The position numbers were made by a program, and so were the translations under genes. 64,000 bases of DNA from Neisseria mucosa (lineage in GTDB: Bacteria > Pseudomonadota > Gammaproteobacteria > Burkholderiales > Neisseriaceae). The stretch is from positions 372,001-436,000 of the forward strand of contig NZ_CP053939.1 of the NCBI RefSeq assembly GCF_013267835.1. The letters run 5' to 3'. The notes under the pieces were generated by a model. It did no database searches and was not told the DNA's origin. It was given only the letters and a program-made list of their open reading frames with translations. Every line of letters starts with the position of its first letter. The first letter of the stretch is position 1. This document shows positions 25,418-34,925 of this stretch, in pieces.

Positions 25418-26734
25418 TTATTTGCTGATTTTCAACAAAGCGGTCAAATCCCCGATAAATTTCGGTTCCCGTTTGATGAGGTAAACAATCAAAGGAAGAT
25501 TACCCACGGCCACAATCAAATACAGCAGCGTGATGCTTTCGAACAACATCAGCAAAACCGCGCTCAAAATAGCGGCCGACACCATAAACACGCCGTTGAT
25601 GATGTTGTTGGCGGCGACGGCGTGGGCGCGGAAGGTTTCGCTGCTGGCGGTTTGCAGCCAAGTGTAAAGCGGTACGGAGAAGAAGCCGCCGAAAAAGCCG
25701 ATAGCCGACATGACGAGCATAATCGGATACGCTTGGGCTTGCGATAAAAACCAAATAATGCCGTTTAATTCGGTAAAGCGTTGGCCGTGGGTCAGCCACA
25801 CCAGCAATAATCCACAGACCGTCAGCCCCAATGTGCCGATGGTGACCAAGCCCAAAATCAGTCGCTCATGGCTGAGTTTGGCGCATAATACCGAGCCGAT
25901 GGCGATGCCGATGGAGAACAGCGCCAACATCAGGTTGAACACATTATCGTTGCCGCCCAAATGGATTTGCGTGAACGTCGGCAGTTGGGTGGTATAAACC
26001 GAGCCGACAAACCAAAACCATGAAATACCGATAATGGAAGTGAATACAGGGCGGTCGGCCACCGCTTCTCGAATCAGCGAATTCGTGCCTTTGATGATGT
26101 TCCATTCGATTTTTGTGTCCGGCATTTTAGCGGCTACAGACGGCATAAACAGGCTGGTCATCGTGCCGCCGATAGCGACCAACAACACCAAACCACCAAC
26201 AATATATGGCGGAACGCCTGCGACTGCCGTGCCCAAAATCTGGCCAAGCAAGATGGCGATAAACGTACCCGATTCAATCAGGCTGTTGCCCATAATCAGC
26301 TCTTTGTCGTTGAGGTAATCGGGCAAAATGGCGTATTTCAGCGGGCCAAACAGGGTAGATTGCGTGCCCATGCAAAACAGGCAGATTAAAAGCAAAGGCG
26401 CGGATTGGATGTAGAAGCCATACGCCGCCACTGCCATGATGATGATTTCCAACAGCTTGATCCAGCGCGCCAAAACGGCTTTGTCGAATTTGTTGCTCAG
26501 CTGTCCTGACAGCGCGGAAAACAGAAAATAGGGTAGGATAAACAGCATCGCTCCTAAGTTCAGCATTTGGCTGGACGGCAGAAAGTCGTTTTTGCCCAAA
26601 CCGTAAAAACTGATCATCACGAATAATGCGGTTTTGAACACATTATCGTTAAACGCGCCCAAAAACTGCGTCCCAAAGAGCGGCGCAAAACGGCGGGTTG
26701 TGTGGAAATTCAGATTGTCTTTTTTAAGGCTCAT
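25418..26734 (-). CDS. MFS transporter, LplT-like
   Basis: A 438-aa membrane protein of about 12 spans in the major facilitator superfamily. The start FAPLFGTQFLGAFNDNVFKTAL and the loop LFGPLKYAILPDYL match the LplT group and the N-terminal half of Aas-type proteins, which flip lysophospholipids across the inner membrane. No acyltransferase domain is attached. It is 2 bp downstream of ccoS, so it is probably co-transcribed with ccoS and its partner. Confidence 0.8.
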   Translation of the reverse strand: MSLKKDNLNFHTTRRFAPLFGTQFLGAFNDNVFKTALFVMISFYGLGKNDFLPSSQMLNLGAMLFILPYFLFSALSGQLSNKFDKAVLARWIKLLEIIIMAVAAYGFYIQSAPLLLICLFCMGTQSTLFGPLKYAILPDYLNDKELIMGNSLIESGTFIAILLGQILGTAVAGVPPYIVGGLVLLVAIGGTMTSLFMPSVAAKMPDTKIEWNIIKGTNSLIREAVADRPVFTSIIGISWFWFVGSVYTTQLPTFTQIHLGGNDNVFNLMLALFSIGIAIGSVLCAKLSHERLILGLVTIGTLGLTVCGLLLVWLTHGQRFTELNGIIWFLSQAQAYPIMLVMSAIGFFGGFFSVPLYTWLQTASSETFRAHAVAANNIINGVFMVSAAILSAVLLMLFESITLLYLIVAVGNLPLIVYLIKREPKFIGDLTALLKISK

Positions 26735-26736
26735 TG

Positions 26737-26919
26737 TTAGGATTCTTTGTTTTCGTCTTTTTCGATCAGTTTTTCAGTGGAGTCATCGTCCATCAAAATG
26801 CGGTGTGCAGGTCCTTCAAGGTCGTCAAACTGTCCGTTTTTACCCGACCACCAGAAAAACCAGCCGATAATAAAGGCCAAAATAATGCTGATGGGTACAA
26901 GGATAAACATACTTTCCAT
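26737..26919 (-). CDS. ccoS: Cytochrome cbb3 oxidase maturation protein CcoS
   Basis: A 60-aa single-span membrane protein needed for cofactor insertion into cbb3 oxidase. The N-terminal span is ILVPISIILAFIIGWFFWW. The following GQFDDLEGPAHRILMDDD matches the CcoS signature, which in the family reads as GQFDDLEGPA with small variation. Its start overlaps the upstream gene's stop (TAATG, 1 nt). Other ccb3-maturation genes, ccoG and ccoH, lie at 54-56 kb. Confidence 0.9.
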   Translation of the reverse strand: MESMFILVPISIILAFIIGWFFWWSGKNGQFDDLEGPAHRILMDDDSTEKLIEKDENKES

Positions 26920-27224
26920 TACATCGCTCCGGTCAAATCGGTCAGGATAAAGGTTTTACCGCTGATGGTCAGATATTCGTTGCGCAGCGCGCCGATGTTT
27001 TTATCGTCAAAAAACAATTCGATACGGTCTTTAACCACGCGCCAGTATTGCGGAATATCGGTTTGCTCGAAAGGCGACAATACCGCCGCTGCGGCTGCGT
27101 CTTCACTTTGCAGCTTGATTGCGAAGCGTCCGCTTTGCGGCGGATTTTGCGACTCATCGTCTGCCAACATAATAAAAAATCCGGCATGCTCGCCGTCTTG
27201 AGTGTGGATACTGAAATAATGCAT
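26919..27224 (-). CDS. Conserved hypothetical protein upstream of ccoS
   Basis: A 101-aa protein with no signal or membrane span and no family I recognise. It starts MHYFSIHTQDGEHAGFF and has a Gly/Ala-poor, beta-rich look; a run of five alanines lies at about 45-49. Overlap with ccoS by 1 nt suggests translational coupling and a shared need, perhaps in respiration, but no function can be assigned. Confidence 0.65.
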   Translation of the reverse strand: MHYFSIHTQDGEHAGFFIMLADDESQNPPQSGRFAIKLQSEDAAAAAVLSPFEQTDIPQYWRVVKDRIELFFDDKNIGALRNEYLTISGKTFILTDLTGAM

Positions 27225-27457
27225 ATTGAAAATTCTTCAAAACCGCCGTCATTTTTCAGACGGCCTAAAATAAAATTTCGTCCATTTTACATCAAATATT
27301 AAGTCAAGCAGCCGATTACATTTTTTGTTAGAATACGACGTTTACTTTGTTAATCTGTTCAGACCGCTACCCACTACGTCCCACAAGGGGTGCAACATAG
27401 CCGGAGCAGCAGTAAGGTCCCGACAAAAATGCCGTCTGAAACCTCAAGGAGCATAAA

Positions 27458-28654
27458 ATGACACAAAAATTAATCTTGGTTTTGAACTGCGGCAGCTCTT
27501 CTCTCAAAGGTGCCGTATTGGATAACGACAGCGGCGAAGTATTGCTGAGCTGCCTTGCCGAAAAACTCAATCTGCCCGATGCCTACATCACCTTCAAATT
27601 CAACGGCGAAAAACACAAAGTCGACCTGTCTGCCAAGCCCGACCACACCGGTGCAGTTGAAGCCCTGATGGAAGAACTCAAAGCCCACGGCCTCGACACC
27701 CGTATCGGCGCGATCGGCCACCGTGTGGTAAGCGGCGGCGAATTGTACAGTGAATCCATTTTGGTTACCGACGATGTTATCGCTGGTATCGAAAAATGTA
27801 TTCCACTTGCTCCTTTACACAACCCGGCTCACCTTTTGGGCCTGCGCGCTGCACAAACCATTTTCAAAGGCCTGCCGAACGTTGTCGTATTCGACACCGC
27901 ATTCCATCAAACCATGCCTGAACACGCTTACAAATACGCTGTTCCACATGAATTGTATGAAAAATACGGCTTGCGCCGCTACGGCGCGCACGGTACCAGC
28001 TACCGCTTCGTCGCCGACGAAACCGCACGCTTCCTCGGTAAAGACAAAAAAGATTTGCGCATGGTTATTGCCCACTTGGGTAACGGCGCATCCATTACCG
28101 CCGTTGCCAACGGCCAATCTCAAGACACCAGCATGGGCCTGACTCCGCTGGAAGGTTTGGTAATGGGTACCCGCAGCGGCGATATCGACCCTGCCGTTTT
28201 CAGTTTCTTGGCTGAAAACGCCAACATGACCATTTCCCAAATTACCGAAATGCTGAACAAAAAATCCGGCCTGCTCGGTATTTCCGGTTTGTCCAACGAC
28301 TGCCGTACCATCGAAGAAGAAGCTGCCAAAGGCCATCCGGGCGCCAAACTGGCTTTGGAAATGTTCATCTACCGCTTGGCTAAATACATCGGCAGCATGA
28401 CAGTAGCGGCAGGCGGTTTGGACGCATTGGTTTTCACCGGCGGTATCGGTGAAAACTCCGACATCATCCGCGAACGCGTATTGGGCTACTTGGGCTTCCT
28501 CGGTCTGCACATTGACCAAGAAGCCAACCTGAAAGCCCGCTTCGGTAATGCCGGTGTGATTACCACTGCCGACAGCAAAGCTGTTGCCGTTGTGATTCCT
28601 ACCAACGAAGAATTGATGATTGCACACGATACAGCCCGTCTGAGCGGCCTGTAA
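27458..28654 (+). CDS. ackA: Acetate kinase
   Basis: Interconverts acetate and acetyl phosphate with ATP. 398 aa, the normal length. Signatures: VLNCGSSSLKGAV at the start, VFDTAFHQTMPEHAY (about 148-162), HLGNGASITA (phosphate loop) and VFTGGIGENSDIIRE (about 325-339). CAAGGAGC precedes the ATG. The 5' region (27360-27430) is GC-rich relative to its surroundings and could fold, but I recognise no riboswitch. An ATGCCGTCTGAA lies at about 27429. No pta gene is next to it. Confidence 0.96.
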   Translation: MTQKLILVLNCGSSSLKGAVLDNDSGEVLLSCLAEKLNLPDAYITFKFNGEKHKVDLSAKPDHTGAVEALMEELKAHGLDTRIGAIGHRVVSGGELYSESILVTDDVIAGIEKCIPLAPLHNPAHLLGLRAAQTIFKGLPNVVVFDTAFHQTMPEHAYKYAVPHELYEKYGLRRYGAHGTSYRFVADETARFLGKDKKDLRMVIAHLGNGASITAVANGQSQDTSMGLTPLEGLVMGTRSGDIDPAVFSFLAENANMTISQITEMLNKKSGLLGISGLSNDCRTIEEEAAKGHPGAKLALEMFIYRLAKYIGSMTVAAGGLDALVFTGGIGENSDIIRERVLGYLGFLGLHIDQEANLKARFGNAGVITTADSKAVAVVIPTNEELMIAHDTARLSGL

Positions 28655-28669
28655 TCCATCATCATTGAA

Positions 28670-28696
28670 AACCTGTCCGCAAGGACAGGTTTTTTA
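28670..28696 (+). terminator. Rho-independent terminator of ackA
   Basis: Stem AACCTGTCC/GGACAGGTT with a GCAA tetraloop and a T tract, 16 nt after the ackA stop. One of the few terminators here not built from uptake sequences. Confidence 0.9.
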
Positions 28697-28734
28697 TTGT
28701 GTATAGATGAAGAAAATTTTGAGAATATATTGAG

Positions 28735-28767
28735 AAAAGCCGGTAAACATTACGTTTGCCGGCTTTT
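28735..28767. terminator. Bidirectional terminator near the acid phosphatase
   Basis: AAAAGCCGG-AAAC faces GTTTGCCGGCTTTT with one mismatch and a 5-nt loop. It closes the minus-strand phosphatase and backs up ackA termination. Confidence 0.75.
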
Positions 28768-28833
28768 CCGTTTGATCCACTCGCAGTTTCTGCGAATTCT
28801 CTTTTAAGTATTTTTCATAGGGTTGCATGAATG

Positions 28834-30099
28834 CTATTTTTTACCGTTCTTAATACCCTCACTCAACACCTGTTGAAAACGCTCGTAATCACAAAAGCCC
28901 TTTTCATCTTTTTCACAGCCTTTGAGCGTTAAAGCTGTTTGGTTTGGTGGTGTCGCTAAACTTAATGGCATGGTGTTAATCAGCTGTTCGGTAGATTGAT
29001 ACACATAATCCAACTTAAATTTGAGCTTACCACTTGGTTTGTGCTTCCACACTTCAAATAGCAGCTTGCCACCGATTGGGATATTTTCCAATGAACCATC
29101 TAATTCATAAGGCTCAACACCTAATGCAGCCAGCAGAGCGACGATATTAGAATCGTGTCCAACCAATAAGTTAATTTTATTTTCGCTATTTAGCTGCTGC
29201 TGAATAAATGCCAATAACGGATATGATGCATTTTGTGCTAACGCTTCATTGTTTTTAAATAAAGTACGGTAATATTCGTTTTTAATTTCGTTAATTGCGC
29301 GCCATTTTTCTTGGCTATCCACACGACCGTTTGCAATTTCAGAATCAGGCTTACCCACATAATGTGCGAGCAATAATGCACTGACAATTTTCTTCCCGGT
29401 GCTGATAGACCCCGTAATCTTGACCGACTTGCCGTCTTTGATACTGTATTCACCGACTTTTCCACCTAAATCACATTCGCCTTTTTGCAAACAGTTTGGT
29501 GAATTTTTATAATCGATGATTTCACTCAATAGCGCATAATTTGGCGCTAATTTTTGCTGTAAAGCGGTTAAATCAACGTTATTTTTTGCAGATTCAATCA
29601 AAGCTTGGCTTGGATTGTGCGCCTGCGTGTTAAAAATTGGATCTTTTTCTGAACCAATTTCACCGTGATGTTGCAGTTGAACATTACAGCCTGCAAAAGC
29701 TCCCGCCACAATGGCCTGACCTGTTGCAATGGTGCGTTGCACTCCATTCGCATAAGCGAAAATACCTTCACCCGATGCACAACGATCTGTCGTTAATAAT
29801 CCTTTATCCGCAAGCCATTGTCCTAAATATTGGCCGAAATAGGTTTCTAGCACTGTCCCTTTTGCCGTGAGATAACCAGATGGCACATCCCATTTTGCCC
29901 ACGCATACGGGGAATATTTCGCCATTTCTTGCGGATCTTTTTCCACTGGTGAACGCAATCCGTGTCGGCTGAAAATCAATACTTTCTCTAATTCATAATC
30001 AGAACTTGAGGAAGTTTGACCATTTTCTGTTGCAAACGCACTACTTGCTAAAGCTGAGCCAAGCAAAAGTGCGGTGAATTTTAGGGTTATTTTTTTCAT
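28834..30099 (-). CDS. Histidine-type acid phosphatase (AppA/Agp-like)
   Basis: A periplasmic phosphohydrolase of 421 aa (phytase or glucose-1-phosphatase type; substrate not readable). A signal peptide ends ASSAFA. The active site IFSRHGLRSP has Arg45 and His46; the proton donor is in LVGHDSN (about residue 315). The gene is visibly AT-rich and its codon use differs from the neighbours. It carries AAGTGCGGT at 30067-30075 followed by an AT-rich tail, the Haemophilus uptake sequence. The family is common in Pasteurellaceae, so transfer from a Haemophilus relative is likely. Confidence 0.88.
   Translation of the reverse strand: MKKITLKFTALLLGSALASSAFATENGQTSSSSDYELEKVLIFSRHGLRSPVEKDPQEMAKYSPYAWAKWDVPSGYLTAKGTVLETYFGQYLGQWLADKGLLTTDRCASGEGIFAYANGVQRTIATGQAIVAGAFAGCNVQLQHHGEIGSEKDPIFNTQAHNPSQALIESAKNNVDLTALQQKLAPNYALLSEIIDYKNSPNCLQKGECDLGGKVGEYSIKDGKSVKITGSISTGKKIVSALLLAHYVGKPDSEIANGRVDSQEKWRAINEIKNEYYRTLFKNNEALAQNASYPLLAFIQQQLNSENKINLLVGHDSNIVALLAALGVEPYELDGSLENIPIGGKLLFEVWKHKPSGKLKFKLDYVYQSTEQLINTMPLSLATPPNQTALTLKGCEKDEKGFCDYERFQQVLSEGIKNGKK
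30067..30075 (+). repeat. Haemophilus-type uptake signal sequence (AAGTGCGGT)
   Basis: The full 9-base core of the Haemophilus influenzae uptake sequence, followed by gaattttagggttattttttt, which fits its AT-rich extended pattern. It lies within the signal-peptide codons of the acid phosphatase gene. Confidence 0.65.
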
Positions 30100-30240
30100 A
30101 TTCGATACCTAATCATTTAATGTTGAAATTGAGCTATAAAAATTCAAGGCATATTTGGTGCCGTAAACTAACACCATAAATACTGCAACAATATTGACTA
30201 CCGCTTAATCAGTGCAATATTAAGATACTGATAGATAGGT

Positions 30241-33003
30241 TTAGAACTTATAACTGATGGTAAACAGCAAAGTCCTGCCTCGTGCGTAGTTGTTCAAGAC
30301 GGAGCGTGTCGTACCGCCATATTTGCCATTGCATAAACCGTTGGCATCGCATTCGACTTCCTCATCATCTAAACCGCCTTTTCTTTCAAATACGCTGAAA
30401 TAGCGCTGGGTTGCGGCATCATTTGCGGCGTCCAAAGGATCGACATAGCGTTTATTGAAGGCATTTTGAATGTCGAAACGAAGGATAAGGTTTTTCTTCG
30501 GTTCATAATTGGCATAGAAATCAAAAATCATCGGCTGTCTGTTGATGCTTTCTGTTTTTTTGATCACCCTTCTGCCCATTTGATGTGAAGAGTAGGTATT
30601 AGCACCGGTTGTACCGTCAACAAATTCCTCCTCAGTCGTCGCCCGTGTACTTTTGCCGTAATAGCGCATAATGCCGCCGATGGTCAATTTGTTGCCCAAC
30701 CATCGGGACCCTAATTCAAACCGACCGTAATCTCGGGGCAGGCGGGAAATTTTGCTTAAGCCGTAGCCTTGTTTGATTTGGTCTTCTTTAGAAGAGTTGC
30801 GGGGAGATTCGCTGGCATCGCTATAATTGGTCGGCTGGTTGGTTTTTTGATAGGCGTAAGACAGGATGGTAAAAAAGCGGCCGAAATCATAGTTCATTTC
30901 CACTTCCAAACCATTTTTATGGACAGGTTTGGCATAGTTTCTATGCTGGATGGAGTATTGCAGGCCGGTACTGGTTACCCAGCTGGGTGCTTTGTCCAAA
31001 TCCCACCATTTGCCATAAACATTGTGGATATAGTTGTTTATCCTACTGCGATAGGCAACCAGTTTGAAACCCAATACATCATCCGGCTTGAAAATCCCTT
31101 TTTTGAAGGTATTGAAACCTATTTGGTAAGTATTGGCCTGTTCCGGCTTGAGGGTGGTATTGACGCCCGAGTCGCCGATTTGTGAAAAATACATTTCTTG
31201 AATATTCGGCATTCTATGCGTGCGCGAATAGCTGATAAACGGCATAAAGTAGTCGTTAACATTGATGTTTAATGCCACCGAATGGTTTACCGCATGCTTT
31301 TTACCGGATTTGGTATAAACCGGTTCGTAAAGGTCGCAGCTTGGTGTGCAATGCTGTTTATAAATTTTGGAATCTTCTCCAAATGCTTTTTTAAAGTCTT
31401 CTTGGGTATTGAAGTAGTCGGTATATTCGCCCTTGTAGCGGTAGTTGACCATATTGGCGCTGTAATTCAATTGATAAATACCTTTTTTCAAGGAAGTATC
31501 AAAATAGAAGGTATTGAATTTTTGCTGGCCTGAAGGTTGCAATATCGTTGATTTTTGGGGAAATATTCCTTTGTCTCCTTTGAAGCGGCCTAAAAAACTG
31601 TACAGGCCAGCATCTTGATCGGGACCGTCGTAAAACAAGCTCAGCTCTTCCGGAAAGCGGTTTTTACTGTATTGGTTTTTAAAGAAATTGAAACCGACGG
31701 TAGCTTTTAAATCTGTTTTTTGGGGAAGTTTGAAAGAAAAGCTGTTGTTGATATCCAAAAGATTGGCTGTGTTTTTGGTTTCCAAATAATCCAACAGCCC
31801 CCATCCTGAAAAACGTGAGTTTTTCGGATATTTTTGTTTACCCAGATTATGGGCGGCCAATACGTTTAAATCGACATAATCGCCAATGTTTAAGTTGTAA
31901 TTGGCTTGGTAGTTGCGGTTTTCTACTTTGCGGCTGCCGATACGGTTGTTCATGGTACGAAGCTGAAGGTCCAGCTTGTTGTTGTCGTTTTCATATTCCA
32001 CTTTGACTAAATGGCTGTTTGAGCGTTGTTGCAGGCTAGTCGGGTCGATTGGAGTCAGGTCCCATTGCGGTGCCAAATTCTCTTTCCAGCTTCTTTCCAA
32101 GTCATCGACATAATCTCTTTGTAAAACTTCAGGATCGTTATATTTTTTGGAGAAAGGGTAGTCCCAATAGCTTTTGCCGACTGCGTTACGTTTGGAAAAG
32201 TCACGAACCCAGAGATTTTGTTCGTGGTCGAATTTCAATAAGTTGCTTTCAAAATATTCTTGTTTTTTACGGTCCAAATATTCTTCGCCAAAATTGCCGA
32301 TACGCTGACCGCCGCCGCCCACTTTATAGTTTTGCTCGACATTACGGTGGCTGTAACCATATAACGCGCCAAGGCGCGCACCGCTGTCAAACCATTTTTG
32401 TACCGCTCCGGTTGCCATAAAATTGCTTTTGGTGCTGTTTGTGCCGGTCAATCCTTTGGTTAAAAGGCCGAAGGTATGGTTTCCGTGTACCACATCATCT
32501 ACCCGTAAAGTACGGAAATTGGCTGTACCGGATAAAGTATTGATGCCGTTGGCACCCGAGAAACTGCCTTTGGTTACATCCACACCGGCAATAAAATTGG
32601 GATCCAGTGCCGTACCAAATTGCGAGGAGCTGCCGCTGCGTCCGGCATCGGCGGAAGTGGAATAGAAGGTTTGGGTTACGCCGTCAACCATCGTATTGAC
32701 ACGTCCCAAACCGCTATCGCCACGGATATTAACTGCCAATACCCCCGATCCCTTGTCTTGTTGGGTGAAGACGCCGGGCATGCTCCGAACGATGGTATCG
32801 ATGTTTTCGCTGGATTGATAAACCCGTTCACGCGAACTTTTGGCTTGGCCTTCGGTAAAAACTTTTTTCTCTTTGGCAATGTGTTTGCCTTTGACTTGAA
32901 TTTCATCAAGCTCTTGAGTTGAAACTTCTTCTTCTGCGTGTGCGATACTTGTTATAGCCAGTAAAGATAATGTCAGTAGATTTAATTTGAAATTCGGATT
33001 CAT
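30241..33003 (-). CDS. tdfH: TonB-dependent zinc/calprotectin receptor TdfH (CbpA)
   Basis: An outer-membrane receptor of 920 aa. A signal peptide ends SIAHA. A plug domain covers about 45-190 ([30 protein letters not shown]). A 22-strand barrel ends with the usual aromatic residue (FTISYKF). It closely follows the meningococcal TdfH sequence as I remember it, including [16 protein letters not shown] and [13 protein letters not shown] loops. TdfH takes zinc from human calprotectin and is repressed by Zur. A good ribosome site (GAGGTAAC) precedes the ATG, and a possible Zur operator lies upstream. TonB box region is near [14 protein letters not shown]. Confidence 0.88.
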   Translation of the reverse strand: MNPNFKLNLLTLSLLAITSIAHAEEEVSTQELDEIQVKGKHIAKEKKVFTEGQAKSSRERVYQSSENIDTIVRSMPGVFTQQDKGSGVLAVNIRGDSGLGRVNTMVDGVTQTFYSTSADAGRSGSSSQFGTALDPNFIAGVDVTKGSFSGANGINTLSGTANFRTLRVDDVVHGNHTFGLLTKGLTGTNSTKSNFMATGAVQKWFDSGARLGALYGYSHRNVEQNYKVGGGGQRIGNFGEEYLDRKKQEYFESNLLKFDHEQNLWVRDFSKRNAVGKSYWDYPFSKKYNDPEVLQRDYVDDLERSWKENLAPQWDLTPIDPTSLQQRSNSHLVKVEYENDNNKLDLQLRTMNNRIGSRKVENRNYQANYNLNIGDYVDLNVLAAHNLGKQKYPKNSRFSGWGLLDYLETKNTANLLDINNSFSFKLPQKTDLKATVGFNFFKNQYSKNRFPEELSLFYDGPDQDAGLYSFLGRFKGDKGIFPQKSTILQPSGQQKFNTFYFDTSLKKGIYQLNYSANMVNYRYKGEYTDYFNTQEDFKKAFGEDSKIYKQHCTPSCDLYEPVYTKSGKKHAVNHSVALNINVNDYFMPFISYSRTHRMPNIQEMYFSQIGDSGVNTTLKPEQANTYQIGFNTFKKGIFKPDDVLGFKLVAYRSRINNYIHNVYGKWWDLDKAPSWVTSTGLQYSIQHRNYAKPVHKNGLEVEMNYDFGRFFTILSYAYQKTNQPTNYSDASESPRNSSKEDQIKQGYGLSKISRLPRDYGRFELGSRWLGNKLTIGGIMRYYGKSTRATTEEEFVDGTTGANTYSSHQMGRRVIKKTESINRQPMIFDFYANYEPKKNLILRFDIQNAFNKRYVDPLDAANDAATQRYFSVFERKGGLDDEEVECDANGLCNGKYGGTTRSVLNNYARGRTLLFTISYKF

Positions 33004-33035
33004 GATAGTTACCTCAGAAACGAAGTCGCTACTTT

Positions 33036-33047
33036 ATAACATATTAT
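33036..33047. promoter_or_regulatory. Candidate Zur operator upstream of tdfH
   Basis: ATAACATATTAT is an imperfect palindrome (10 of 12 positions symmetric) 33 bp before the tdfH start. It contains the ATAACATA half-site typical of Zur-family boxes. Assignment rests on the pattern and on tdfH being Zur-controlled in pathogenic Neisseria. Confidence 0.45.
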
Positions 33048-33173
33048 TAAACTTTACAAATATTTTGAAAATGGTTTTTATTTATTAAAAAATAAAGTAA
33101 AATTTTGTTTTATAAGATAATCCAACCGCATATGATTAATCTGGCTGAAAAGATAAAGCAGGTCTGAATTTGA

Positions 33174-33305
33174 ATTGGGTTGGTTGAGAAAAGGGGAGAT
33201 TTAATTGAATTTAAACAGCCGGAAGAAGAAAATTTGATTGCGCTATGTGAATTGAGCCGTCGGTTTCAAATGAAACCGGTAAAAAACATGAAATGCAAAA
33301 TATAA
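33174..33305 (+). pseudogene. Possible gene fragment in the tdfH-cytochrome c' gap
   Basis: The 390 bp from 33004 to 33392 hold no intact gene. An open frame without ATG start runs 33174-33302 and ends at TAA 33303-33305. It reads as a plausible, charged protein end (LVEKRGDLIEFKQPEEENLI, then ALCELSRRFQMKP). No family is recognised. It may be the tail of a lost gene or chance. Confidence 0.25.
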
Positions 33306-33340
33306 AGTCGATATAGAAAGGTTTGAAGTCAGTTGAAGAA

Positions 33341-33375
33341 AAGGCCGTCTGAAAATGATATTTCAGACGGCCTTT
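33341..33375. terminator. DUS terminator after cytochrome c'
   Basis: AAGGCCGTCTGAAAAT faces ATTTCAGACGGCCTT, 18 bp past the minus-strand cytochrome gene stop. Confidence 0.7.
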
Positions 33376-33392
33376 ATTGTTTGTTTTAAGCC

Positions 33393-33854
33393 TTATTCCG
33401 GACCGCGGAATGTATCGTGGCAGGATTTGCAGGTTGCACCGGTTTCGCCGTAAGCGGCTTTGATTTCTTCGAGCTTGCCGGTTTGGGCAGCGGCGTTGAG
33501 TTTTTCAACCGCAGCAACGAATTTTTCTTCTTCGGCTTTGAATGTTGCTGTGTCTGTCCAGATGGCAGGCAGGGCGCGGCCGTTGCCTTGAGGATCGGAT
33601 TCAAACAGGGTGAACGGTTTTTTGCTGTTTTCAGCAAAAGTGGCTGCAGCTTGTTTGAATTTCTCAACGTCGTAAGGCTCTTCGTCTTTGACCATTTTGC
33701 CCATGCGGGTAAACTCAGGCATCATGGATTTGAATGCGGCCGTACGGTCTTCGGAAATAGGGCCTTTAGGCTGGGAAGGCGCGCCGCTGCCGCCGCAGGC
33801 GGAAAGGGTAAGCGCCACTGTTGCCAAAGCAACAGGGAGAAAACGGGTTTTCAT
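33393..33854 (-). CDS. Cytochrome c' lipoprotein
   Basis: A 153-aa periplasmic haem protein that in Neisseria protects against nitric oxide. The signal peptide has a lipobox LSAC with Cys20, so it is lipid-anchored. The haem site CKSCH (142-146) lies near the C-terminus, as in the four-helix cytochrome c' fold. No other CxxCH is present. It is a single gene between the tdfH region and the SDR gene. Confidence 0.88.
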   Translation of the reverse strand: MKTRFLPVALATVALTLSACGGSGAPSQPKGPISEDRTAAFKSMMPEFTRMGKMVKDEEPYDVEKFKQAAATFAENSKKPFTLFESDPQGNGRALPAIWTDTATFKAEEEKFVAAVEKLNAAAQTGKLEEIKAAYGETGATCKSCHDTFRGPE

Positions 33855-33987
33855 ATGGAGTGTGTCCTATTGTAATGATATGATTATCGTTAAATTTAAA
33901 ATCAGCCGGTCAACCACTCAGGCCGTCTGATAAGGCGTTATCATACCTTAAAACCCAAGTCTGAAACGAGTACAGAAAGGAAACGAT

Positions 33988-34812
33988 ATGGCAATTTTGA
34001 TTACCGGGGCATCGGCAGGATTCGGCGCGGCAATGTGCCGCACCTTTGTTGCAGCAGGCTATCATGTCATCGGCGCGGCACGGCGCGAAGACAAATTGCA
34101 GCAGTTGGCAGAGGAATTGGGCGAGCAGTTTTACCCTTTGGAAATGGATGTTTCGCGCACGGAGTCGATTCAAAACGCTTTGAACAGCCTGCCCGAGCAT
34201 TTGTCCGAAATCGATTGCCTGATCAACAACGCCGGTTTGGCTTTGGGTTTGGATACTGCCGATAAAGCCGATTTTGGCGATTGGGAAACCATGATTCAAA
34301 CCAATATCATCGGCCTGACTTTTCTGACCCGACAGATTTTGCCGCAAATGGTCGCGCGCAAACAGGGCTATATCATCAATTTGGGTTCGATTGCCGGCAG
34401 TTATGCTTATCCCGGCAGTAATGTCTATGGCGCGACCAAGGCTTTTGTGCGTCAATTCAGCATGAATCTGCGCGCCGAATTGGCAGACAAAAACATCCGC
34501 ATTACCAATATCGAACCGGGCTTGTGCGGCGATACCGAGTTTTCCAACGTCCGTTTCAAAGGCGACGACCAGCGTGCGGCCGAGGTTTATGAGAATGTCG
34601 AGTTTATCCAGCCGCAAGATATTGCCGATACCGCTTTATGGCTCTATCAGCGTCCGGCGCGGATGAACGTCAATTCCATCGAAATCATGCCGGTTGCCCA
34701 GACCTTTGCAGGCATGAAAGTTTACCGCGACGAGCCTGCACCGGCGAAGGAAGAAACGTTTGAAAAACAAAGCATGTCTTTGTTTGGAAAAATTAAATCT
34801 TGGTTTAAGTAA
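33988..34812 (+). CDS. SDR-family oxidoreductase (YdfG-like)
   Basis: A short-chain dehydrogenase of 274 aa. NADP loop TGASAGFG (6-13), NNAG at 80-83, and catalytic Ser134, Tyr147 and Lys151. The first ~245 residues align with YdfG (3-hydroxy acid/serine dehydrogenase, malonic semialdehyde reductase). A C-terminal tail of about 27 residues (EETFEKQSMSLFGKIKSWF) is extra and could be an amphipathic membrane-binding helix (inference). AGAAAGGA precedes the ATG. Confidence 0.87.
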   Translation: MAILITGASAGFGAAMCRTFVAAGYHVIGAARREDKLQQLAEELGEQFYPLEMDVSRTESIQNALNSLPEHLSEIDCLINNAGLALGLDTADKADFGDWETMIQTNIIGLTFLTRQILPQMVARKQGYIINLGSIAGSYAYPGSNVYGATKAFVRQFSMNLRAELADKNIRITNIEPGLCGDTEFSNVRFKGDDQRAAEVYENVEFIQPQDIADTALWLYQRPARMNVNSIEIMPVAQTFAGMKVYRDEPAPAKEETFEKQSMSLFGKIKSWFK

Positions 34813-34819
34813 TCGGCAT

Positions 34820-34850
34820 AAGGCCGTCTGAACGTTTCAGACGGCCTCTT
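34820..34850. terminator. DUS terminator after the SDR gene
   Basis: AGGCCGTCTGAA and TTCAGACGGCCT are separated by 3 nt (cg t), followed by a T tract. Confidence 0.75.
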
Positions 34851-34925
34851 TGTTATCTGAAATTGAGTAAACACGCTATAATGTAATTTTTTATTAACAA
34901 GGCCGTCTGAAAGGCTGTTTCAGTT

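Noticed and set aside
27360..27430. Possible riboswitch in the ackA leader
   Set aside because: The leader is GC-rich and can pair in places, but it fits no riboswitch class I know.
27815..28627. Minus-strand open frame of 270 codons opposite ackA
   Set aside because: A codon-bias shadow of acetate kinase, which has all its signatures on the plus strand.
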